The notes under the pieces: model-generated | Told to the model about the DNA's origin: nothing | Database searches by the model: none | Seen by the model: the letters and a program-made list of their open reading frames with translations, nothing else | Assembly (NCBI RefSeq): GCF_900156435.1 | Contig: NZ_FTPQ01000001.1 | Coordinates: forward strand, 558,001 to 622,000 | Direction: 5' to 3' | Length of the DNA: 64,000 nt | Source of the DNA: Microbacterium sp. RU1D | Lineage (GTDB): Bacteria; Actinomycetota; Actinomycetes; Actinomycetales; Microbacteriaceae | Position numbers and translations under genes: made by a program | Shown: positions 1-6,378 of the stretch, piece after piece | How the letters are laid out: every line of letters starts with the position of its first letter | Position numbering within the stretch: the stretch's first letter is position 1

Positions 1-1162
1 GCTGGTAGGCGACGAGCCCACGGCCGAACCGGGCGTACGACATGCCCTCCCACGTCGTCATCCACGACAGCGTCCCCCCACCGGTGGCGCGCAGCTCGGC
101 CTTCACGTCATCGACCGTCGGGGCGGGGGCCTCGCCGAGCGCTGCACGGGGGCGGGCGTGGAACGCGCCGCGCACGAGCACGAAGTACGCGGATGCCACG
201 ACCCACAGCACCGAGGAGGCCAGGACGCTCGTGACGTCGGTGTCGATCTCGGCCTCGACACCGGGCAGACCGACGGCGACCAGGATGCCGATGACCGCGA
301 GGACGAGCAGGACGTTGAGCAGGCAGTACACCAGCACCAGGACCCAGGCCCACCGGCGGCCGCGGCGCAGGGAGGTGGCGACGACGAGCACGACCGCGGT
401 GTTGATAGCCACGTCGACCCAGGAGCCGGAGGTCGCGGCCGAGGTGCCGAACGGGCCGGTCATCGGAGCGACGTAGCCGAGGATCTCGATCGCGCCGAGC
501 GCGCACACCACCACGAACGCGATGAGACGCTGCTCGCGCACACTCACCCGCTGCGGCCGGAGCGAGCGGTCGACGACGAGCACGAGACCCACGGCGAACA
601 CGTGCTCGAGGTCGGGGAGCGAGCCGTAATACACGAAGGTGACGGCCAGGACCGCGACGAACACGGTCCACGCGCGCAGCCGCCACGGCGAGGGCAGAAG
701 CGCGAGAGCGCCGGCGATGCACGCGAAGACGCCGCCCGACGGCCCCACGTCGAGCGCGGCCGCCTGCTCCTGCGCCCACGACCACGGCAACAGCGACGCG
801 ACCGCGAGGAACGCCGCGGCCGCGAGGATGGAGAAGAGCTGGCCGCCGGCGAAGAAGACGGCGGCGACGCGACTGCCCCGCCGGTACTCGAAGAACGCCA
901 TCACGGCCACGGCAGGGATTCCCGCGAGGTACACCCACGGGGCGCTCACGAAGAACGTGCCGGTGACAGGGGTCCACCACCGGCCCTCGGCCAGCGCGGG
1001 AAGACCGTAGGCCACGTCGGCGAAGACGCGTGAATCGGTGACGGGCGACCACAGGCCGCCCGAGACGATACCGACCACCAGGAGGACGCCGGCGAGCCCG
1101 AGCGTGACCGGGATGCGACGGCCGATGGCCGAGACGCGTAGGACGCGGGAGGTGTCCGCCAT
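1..1162 (-). CDS. rhomboid-like membrane domain fused to DUF2156 (partial, C-terminus outside window)
   Basis: The reading frame begins at ATG 1162 and is still open at base 1, giving 387 residues of a longer protein. The first ~300 residues form many hydrophobic segments. Within them GRWWTPVTGTFF (about 55-70), GPSGG with Ser142, and LEHVFAVGL with His187 resemble the WR motif, the GxSG serine and the late histidine of rhomboid-fold proteins. From about residue 350 the sequence (VDDVKAELRATGGG, then TTWEGMSYARFG) matches the start of the DUF2156 domain, the aminoacyl-phosphatidylglycerol synthase domain of the MprF/LysX type. A -10-like TATCGT at 1170-1175 lies 7 bases before the ATG with no ribosome site, so the mRNA is probably leaderless. 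A role in lipid aminoacylation is inference; the catalytic domain is mostly outside. Confidence 0.75.
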   Translation of the reverse strand, partial: MADTSRVLRVSAIGRRIPVTLGLAGVLLVVGIVSGGLWSPVTDSRVFADVAYGLPALAEGRWWTPVTGTFFVSAPWVYLAGIPAVAVMAFFEYRRGSRVAAVFFAGGQLFSILAAAAFLAVASLLPWSWAQEQAAALDVGPSGGVFACIAGALALLPSPWRLRAWTVFVAVLAVTFVYYGSLPDLEHVFAVGLVLVVDRSLRPQRVSVREQRLIAFVVVCALGAIEILGYVAPMTGPFGTSAATSGSWVDVAINTAVVLVVATSLRRGRRWAWVLVLVYCLLNVLLVLAVIGILVAVGLPGVEAEIDTDVTSVLASSVLWVVASAYFVLVRGAFHARPRAALGEAPAPTVDDVKAELRATGGGTLSWMTTWEGMSYARFGRGLVAYQ

Positions 1163-1198
1163 GCCGCTCACGATATTGCACCGCCCGGCCGGGCCGGG

Positions 1199-2395
1199 TC
1201 AGCCCCGGGTCGGGGGAATCGCGTGCCAGGCCGCTCGCGCGTTGGCGAGCGCCTCCTCGGCGTCCGTGGCAGCGCGGGCGGCGGCCAGTTCCTGGCGCGC
1301 ACGCTCGAGGCGCAGGCGGTCCTGGATGGCCGGCGCGTCGTCGCGGGCGTCGGCGGCGGCGAGAGCAGCCCGCGCGCACGCGAGCGTTCCGGGCAGCGCC
1401 GCCCGGGCGGCCTCGAGTCGCTGGCGCGCGCTGACGGCATCCCCCAGGGCGCGGTCGCGCACCTCCCGCACGCTCGCCACGGTGGCGACCGCCTCGCGGG
1501 GACGACGCGCCGCGGCTGCGGCGGCGGTCTCCAACTCGCGCACGGCCTCGCGCACCGTCTCGCCGGCGGACGGCGCGCACTGCGCGGGGCGCGCGGCGAT
1601 GATCGACAGCGCTGCGTCGAGTTCGTCGCGAACGGCGGCGAGTTCGTCGTCGGCGTTCTGCGCCGCCTGGAACGCGATGCGATGGGCGTCCTCGACGGCG
1701 CGCCCGTGCCGCTCGGCGCGGCGCAGGGCCGCGGTCGCGCGACGGAGATTCTCGAGCGACGGGTCGGCATCGGCATCGCGCAGGGCCGCTTCGGCGTCGA
1801 AGAGCGCCGTGGCTGCGGCGTCGGCCGCACGTCGGGCGTCGATCCAATCGGGGGCGTCGAAACGCTGTCGCAGCGCGGCGAGGAGCCGTTCGGGGTCGCC
1901 CGTCGCGGCGACGATGTCGTCGCGACGTGCTCTCGCTGCGTCGCGCAGGGCGGCGGGGGAACGGCTGGTCGCGGTCCACTCGTCGAGGCGGACCCGGAGG
2001 GCGTCGACGCGTGCGCGGCTCGCATCGACGTCGTGCGCCACGCGCCGGGCGTCGTCTCGACGTCGTGCCGGGATGGTCGGTCGAGCGTCGAGGGCGGAGA
2101 CGTCGGCGAAGCCGCGGTCCCGAGCGCGGTGCGCTGCGGTGCGGGCGCGGCGCAGTTCCGTCGGCGCGTCGGGGGCATCGACGGCATCGACCGCCTCGAA
2201 GGCGACGTCGAGGCTTTCGACCGCATCGTCGAGGCGCACGAGCGCCTCGGCCGCGTGGGCCACGGCCTCGTCGGCAGCGGCACGGGCGCGGGGCGAACGG
2301 CGGTTCGCCCGCACGGCGATCACGATCGCCGCCGCGACGACCAGCGCTGCGACCAGGGCGACGCCGATCGGCACCGCCGCGCCGAGATCAGGCAC
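1199..2395 (-). CDS. membrane-anchored coiled-coil protein, function unknown
   Basis: 398 residues. One N-terminal transmembrane segment (about residues 5-27) is followed by basic residues (RANRRSPRARA), which predicts a cytoplasmic body. The remainder is almost entirely Ala, Arg, Glu, Asp and Leu in long amphipathic helices with heptad-like spacing and no recognisable enzymatic motif. Its start overlaps the end of the HAD phosphatase gene by 8 bases, so the two are likely cotranscribed and translationally coupled. I do not recognise the family. TPM- or septation-type coiled-coil proteins are alternatives on architecture alone. The Ala/Arg-rich composition is extreme, but the third-position GC follows coding expectation in this frame, and the single clean N-terminal membrane helix argues that it is real. 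Confidence 0.75.
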   Translation of the reverse strand: MPDLGAAVPIGVALVAALVVAAAIVIAVRANRRSPRARAAADEAVAHAAEALVRLDDAVESLDVAFEAVDAVDAPDAPTELRRARTAAHRARDRGFADVSALDARPTIPARRRDDARRVAHDVDASRARVDALRVRLDEWTATSRSPAALRDAARARRDDIVAATGDPERLLAALRQRFDAPDWIDARRAADAAATALFDAEAALRDADADPSLENLRRATAALRRAERHGRAVEDAHRIAFQAAQNADDELAAVRDELDAALSIIAARPAQCAPSAGETVREAVRELETAAAAAARRPREAVATVASVREVRDRALGDAVSARQRLEAARAALPGTLACARAALAAADARDDAPAIQDRLRLERARQELAAARAATDAEEALANARAAWHAIPPTRG

Positions 2396-3074
2396 CGGCC
2401 GGGTCGTCCACGATCAGCAGTGCCCGCAACTGCGCGACGTCGTCGACGGCGGCCTGCGCACCCTCGGCCTCGTGGGGCCAGCTGAAGCCCCAGCGCACGA
2501 AGATCACCGGCACACCGGCATCCGCCCCGCCTTCGACGTCGTGGTGCCGATCGCCGATCAGGACGGGGCGCGAGACGTCGACACCGGTGGCGGCGAGACG
2601 GCGCAGCGCCTCGCGCACGATGTCGGCCTTGGAGCTGAGGGTGCGCTCGTCGAGGGTCGCGCCGACGATGGCCTCGAGGTCGGGGGCGAGGCCGAAGTGG
2701 TCCATGAGCGCCACGACCTGTACCTCGGGCTTGGAGCTCGCCGTGGACTGCGGCATCCCCGCCTCGTGCAGCTCGTGCACCAGATCCGCCACGCCGGGGT
2801 AGAGCCGCGCGCTGACGGTGTAGCCCTCGCTCTTGTTGAGAGTGCGGTAGAACGCGACGGCGGTGGTCGCCTCTTCGGGCGTCATGCCGACGTTGGCCTG
2901 GAACGACTCGAACATCGGCGGGCCGATCCAGTGCGACAGCTCACCGCGCGTGGGCGCCCGGCGCCCGAAGTGCTCGAGCGTGATGGTCAGGCGGCGGAGG
3001 ATCCCCTCCGATGCATCGACGAGAGTGCCGTCGACGTCCCACAGGACGCAGGAGAAGGGAGAGCGTACGGGCAT
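2388..3074 (-). CDS. HAD-superfamily hydrolase, phosphoglycolate phosphatase-like
   Basis: 228 residues, normal for a subfamily I HAD phosphatase. Motif I is WDVDGTLVD near residue 13, with the nucleophile and acid/base aspartates. Motif II is the Thr/Ser in STASSKPE, where the lysine also serves as motif III. Motif IV is IGDRHHDVEGG, which binds Mg2+. A helical cap follows motif I (RLTITLEHFG onward), as in Gph/PPase-like enzymes that hydrolyse small phosphate esters; the exact substrate cannot be told. TAGCGT (minus strand, 3081-3086) sits 6 bases before the ATG at 3074, a leaderless promoter. It leads a two-gene unit with the coiled-coil protein. Confidence 0.88.
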   Translation of the reverse strand: MPVRSPFSCVLWDVDGTLVDASEGILRRLTITLEHFGRRAPTRGELSHWIGPPMFESFQANVGMTPEEATTAVAFYRTLNKSEGYTVSARLYPGVADLVHELHEAGMPQSTASSKPEVQVVALMDHFGLAPDLEAIVGATLDERTLSSKADIVREALRRLAATGVDVSRPVLIGDRHHDVEGGADAGVPVIFVRWGFSWPHEAEGAQAAVDDVAQLRALLIVDDPAGA

Positions 3075-3174
3075 GCGTCCACGCTACCGGCGGAGCCGTG
3101 CGTCCCGGGCGCTCCACGCACGGGGGCGGTTCGACGGATGCCGGCCCAGACGACCTGCACCGAACGCGAGGCTC

Positions 3175-3873
3175 TCAGAACAGCCGCGGAGCCCCCGACT
3201 GCACGCCCTTCATCTCGTCGTAGTCGAGGGTGAGGCAGCGGATGCCGCGGTCGGTGGCGAGCACGCGGGCCTGCGGCTTGATCTCCTGCGCGGCGAAGAC
3301 GCCGGTGACCGGAGCCAGGAGGGGGTCGCGGTTGAGCAGTTCGAGGTAGCGCGTGAGCTGCTCGACACCGTCGATGTCGCCGCGGCGCTTGACCTCGATG
3401 GCGACCGTGCCGGGACCGTCGTCGTTGCGCAGCAGCAGGTCGACCGGGCCGATCGCCGTCGGGTACTCGCGCCGCACGAGGGTGAGGTTCTCGCCCACGA
3501 CCGAGACCTGCTCGGCGAGGAGACGCTGCAGGTCGGCCTCGACACCGTCCTTGATGAGTCCGGGGTCGACGCCGAGATCGTGCGCGGTGTCGTGGACGAT
3601 CTCGTGGATGCGCACGAGCAGCGCGTCACCGGTCTTCGCGTGCGTCACGCGCCACCGCTCGATGACGCCATCTTCGACGTCGACCTCGTCGGGGTCTTCG
3701 CGCGTGAGGCTGCACGGCGGGCTCATCCAGTTCAACGGCTTGTAGGAGCCGCCGTCGGAGTGCACCAGCAGACTGCCGTCGTTCTTGTGCACGAGCAGAC
3801 GTGTGGCGAGGGGCAGATGCGCGTTGAGACGGCCGGTGTAATCGACGGAGCAACGGGCGATGACGAGACGCAC
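3175..3873 (-). CDS. nucS: endonuclease NucS/EndoMS (non-canonical mismatch repair)
   Basis: 232 residues. NucS cuts both strands at mismatches and replaces MutS/MutL in most actinobacteria. The N-terminal DNA-binding/dimer domain shows [15 protein letters not shown] and the [12 protein letters not shown] motif. The C-terminal RecB-like nuclease shows GPVDLLLR, then [19 protein letters not shown] carrying the acidic and lysine catalytic residues. The extreme C-terminus ends in RLF, matching the short tail through which NucS binds the beta clamp. The start is GTG 3873 with TAGGCT (3880-3885, minus strand) 6 bases before it, so a leaderless message is likely. A 100-base gap to the HAD gene contains GGATGCC at 3136-3142 and no obvious terminator. 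Confidence 0.96.
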   Translation of the reverse strand: MRLVIARCSVDYTGRLNAHLPLATRLLVHKNDGSLLVHSDGGSYKPLNWMSPPCSLTREDPDEVDVEDGVIERWRVTHAKTGDALLVRIHEIVHDTAHDLGVDPGLIKDGVEADLQRLLAEQVSVVGENLTLVRREYPTAIGPVDLLLRNDDGPGTVAIEVKRRGDIDGVEQLTRYLELLNRDPLLAPVTGVFAAQEIKPQARVLATDRGIRCLTLDYDEMKGVQSGAPRLF

Positions 3874-3916
3874 CCGACGAGCCTAATCGCGCTCGCCGGA
3901 TCCGCCTCGTCGCAGG

Positions 3917-5155
3917 TCAGCGGCGGGCGGGTTCGTCGGTCTGCGCCGCGGCCGGGACCAGCGGCTTCGCCGCGCCGGAGAACAGCCCGGATGCCACGAT
4001 CAGGCCGACCACGATCAGCAGGGTGTTCAACAGCCCGATGTGGTCGCCGATCCAGCCGAGGATGGGCGGGCCGCACAGGAAGGCGACGTAGCCGATGGTC
4101 GCGGCGGCCGCGACGCGGGAGGCGGCCTTGGCGGGGTCGTCGGCGGCGGCCGACATGCCGATGGGGAAACCGAGCGAGGCGCCGAGACCCCAAAGGGCAG
4201 CTCCCACGAACACGAGCGGGCCGTACGGAGCGAGGATGAACAACAGCAGCCCCGCGGCGGCGGTCGCCGCGAGCACGCGCAGCACGAGCACGCGGCCGAG
4301 GCGGTCGACGACCGGCCCACCCGCGATGCGGCCGACGGTCATGGCGACCGAGAACACCGCGAGCACCGCGGGTCCCGCCTCTTCCGGGGCGCCGTGCCCG
4401 TACACCACGGCGGAAGGCAGCCAGTCGTTGGCGCTGCCCTCGGCGAAGGCCATGCCCAGCATGATGACGCCGAGCGTGTAGGTGCGCGGCTCGCGCCAGG
4501 CCTGCAGCGAGGTGGCGAGGCGCTCGCGCCAGTGCGCGCGCTCCTCGTCGGCGGGGGCGTCCAGCGCGACCTCCGCCCGCGGCACGTTGGCCACCGAGAC
4601 GAAGGCGACGACGAGGATCACGACACCCATCGCGACGCAGTGCGCGAGCACGGGGATGCCGGCGCTCACGGCGACGAAGCCCAGGCCGGCGCCGATGACC
4701 GTGCCGAAGCTGAAGAACGCGTGCAGCAGCGGCATGATCGTGCGGCCGGTCGCCTTCTCGAGCGCGGCCCCCTCGACGTTCATCATCACGTCGACCGCGC
4801 CGTTGCCGAAGCCGAAGAGCGCGAGGCCCACGAGCGCGACGCCGAAGACCTGGAGCGTGTCGGCACCGAAGCCGATGACGGCGAGGCCGATCCCGACCAG
4901 GACGAGGGCGACGAGCATCCCGGATCGCGCGCCGAGGCGCGCGATCACCGCGGGCGCGATGGACAGGCCGATGATGGATGCCACGCCCATGCCGAGCAGC
5001 AGCAGGCCGACGCCGGAGTTCTCGATGCCGAGCGACTCGCGGATCGCGGGGACGCGGGACGCCCATGTCGAGATGCTCAGTCCGCTCGCCAAGAAGATGG
5101 CGCAGATGGCGATGTGCCAACGCACGAGTTGGGAGCGGGTGAGCGAGGGGGCCAT
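3917..5155 (-). CDS. MFS transporter (YbjJ-like)
   Basis: 412 residues with about 12 hydrophobic segments in two six-helix halves joined by a polar loop (DAPADEERAHWRERL, near residue 200). The sequence TWASRVPAIRESLG after helix 1 and the FGNGAVDVMMNVEGAALE stretch are typical of the YbjJ/sugar-efflux-like branch of the major facilitator superfamily. The substrate is unknown. The gene starts at ATG 5155, 6 bases after TACAGT (5162-5167, minus strand), so it is probably leaderless. It is divergent from a LacI regulator, and two CGAATCGATTCG operators lie between them, one directly abutting its -10 box, so LacI repression is very likely. Confidence 0.85.
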   Translation of the reverse strand: MAPSLTRSQLVRWHIAICAIFLASGLSISTWASRVPAIRESLGIENSGVGLLLLGMGVASIIGLSIAPAVIARLGARSGMLVALVLVGIGLAVIGFGADTLQVFGVALVGLALFGFGNGAVDVMMNVEGAALEKATGRTIMPLLHAFFSFGTVIGAGLGFVAVSAGIPVLAHCVAMGVVILVVAFVSVANVPRAEVALDAPADEERAHWRERLATSLQAWREPRTYTLGVIMLGMAFAEGSANDWLPSAVVYGHGAPEEAGPAVLAVFSVAMTVGRIAGGPVVDRLGRVLVLRVLAATAAAGLLLFILAPYGPLVFVGAALWGLGASLGFPIGMSAAADDPAKAASRVAAAATIGYVAFLCGPPILGWIGDHIGLLNTLLIVVGLIVASGLFSGAAKPLVPAAAQTDEPARR

Positions 5156-5168
5156 GCGGACACTGTAC

Positions 5169-5200
5169 CGAATCGATTCGACATCGATCGAATCGATTCG
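5169..5200. promoter_or_regulatory. twin LacI-type operators between divergent MFS and LacI genes
   Basis: The 12-base perfect palindrome CGAATCGATTCG occurs at 5169-5180 and again at 5189-5200. The centres are 20 bases apart, about two helical turns, so two dimers would sit on the same face. The central CG is the hallmark of LacI-family operators. The first copy touches the -10 box TACAGT of the MFS gene; the second lies upstream of the -10 box TACGAT (5221-5226) of the LacI gene. Confidence 0.85.
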
Positions 5201-5232
5201 GCAGCGCCACGCGTCGCGGGTACGATCGGCCC

Positions 5233-6282
5233 GTGAGCACCCGCCGCGCCACCATCAGCGACGTCGCCCGTGAGGCGGGCGTCTCCCCGTCGACCGCGTC
5301 GGTGGTGTTCAGCGGCAAGACGCCCACCTCCGCGGCGACCCGGGCCCGCGTGCTGGCGGCCGCCGGAGCCCTCGGCTACACGGGTCCCGACCCGCGCGCG
5401 GCCTCACTGCGTCGAGGTCGCAGCGGGATCGTCGGCGTCGTCTTCGACACCCACCTCGGCACGGCGTTCCTCGACCCGGTCACCACGCACATGATGGACG
5501 GCCTCGCCGACGGCGTCTCGCGCCTGGGTGCGGCGCTCCTCCTCCTGCGCGACGACGGCGAGACCGTCAGCGAACCCTCGCTGCACACCGCCCCGATCGA
5601 CGCCGCCGTGCTGATCGGCTGCAGCCCGCGCATGCGCGACTCCCTCGAGATCGTGCGGGGGCGCGGCATCCCGGTGGTGGTCGTCGAGGGCGACGCGGGC
5701 GAGGGCGTCCCCCAGGTGCTGCTCGACAACGCCGAGGCGCAGCGCGCGGCGGCTCAGCATGTCGCCGACCTGGGGCACCGCGACGTCGTGCTCGTGACCC
5801 TGCCCATCGACACCTCACGGCGCCGGGGGTGGGTCGCCGCCGACGCTCCCGTCCGCGTCGATGTGACCGCCGATCGCCTCGCCGGCGCGCGCGCGGTCTT
5901 CCCCGACGCCCCGGTGCTCGCCGCGGCCACGAGCTCGATCGACGAGGGCGCCATCGCCGGACGCACGATCTTCGGCGACGCGGCGCACCGCCCCACGGCC
6001 GTCATCGCGCAGAGCGACCTCCTCGCCGCGGGCGTCATCCGCGCGGCGGAGGAGGCAGGGCTCCGGGTTCCGCAGGATGTCAGCGTCACCGGCTTCGACG
6101 GCGTCGTGGTGGACGGGCTCGCCCCCCACGTGCTGACCACCCTGGTCCAGCCCGCGACGGCCAAGGGGCGTGCCGCCGGCGAGGCGGTGGCCGCCATGCT
6201 CGAGGATGCCGTTCCCTCCGGTCTCGATCTCCGATGCACGTTCCGCGTGGGAACGACGACGGCTCCTCCGCGTACCACATGA
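5233..6282 (+). CDS. LacI family transcriptional regulator
   Basis: 349 residues. The N-terminal helix-turn-helix (TISDVAREAGVSPSTASVVFSGK, about residues 7-29) is the LacI type, with the hinge helix around PDPRAASLRRGRSG. A periplasmic-binding-protein-like effector domain follows, with the PTAVIAQSDLLAAGVIRAAEEAG and VSVTGFDG motifs. The start is GTG 5233, exactly 6 bases after TACGAT (5221-5226), so the mRNA is probably leaderless. It most likely controls itself and the divergent MFS gene through the twin palindromes at 5169-5200. The effector is presumably the transporter substrate, which is unknown. Confidence 0.93.
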   Translation: MSTRRATISDVAREAGVSPSTASVVFSGKTPTSAATRARVLAAAGALGYTGPDPRAASLRRGRSGIVGVVFDTHLGTAFLDPVTTHMMDGLADGVSRLGAALLLLRDDGETVSEPSLHTAPIDAAVLIGCSPRMRDSLEIVRGRGIPVVVVEGDAGEGVPQVLLDNAEAQRAAAQHVADLGHRDVVLVTLPIDTSRRRGWVAADAPVRVDVTADRLAGARAVFPDAPVLAAATSSIDEGAIAGRTIFGDAAHRPTAVIAQSDLLAAGVIRAAEEAGLRVPQDVSVTGFDGVVVDGLAPHVLTTLVQPATAKGRAAGEAVAAMLEDAVPSGLDLRCTFRVGTTTAPPRTT

Positions 6283-6308
6283 GAATCCGTGGACCGCGGA
6301 CTCTCATG
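6278..6308. promoter_or_regulatory. inverted repeat at the mrp operon promoter
   Basis: CATGAGAATCCG (6278-6289) and CGGACTCTCATG (6297-6308) form an 11-of-12 inverted repeat around a 7-base loop. The left arm overlaps the lacI stop. A good -10 box, TAGAAT, lies at 6316-6321, so the right arm covers the -35 region. There is no T-tract. It may be an operator for the mrp operon or a terminator for lacI; I favour the operator. Confidence 0.5.
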
Positions 6309-6378
6309 CGCCGCATAGAATAGGTCCGACACCCCGAGAGCCCGGGCACCTGCCCGTCGACCCCGAGGAGGCCCGATC

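Noticed and set aside
108..1979. A 623-codon minus-strand frame of Arg/Pro/Gly-rich residues
   Set aside because: It spans two real minus-strand genes in the wrong frame and shows no protein-like segment.
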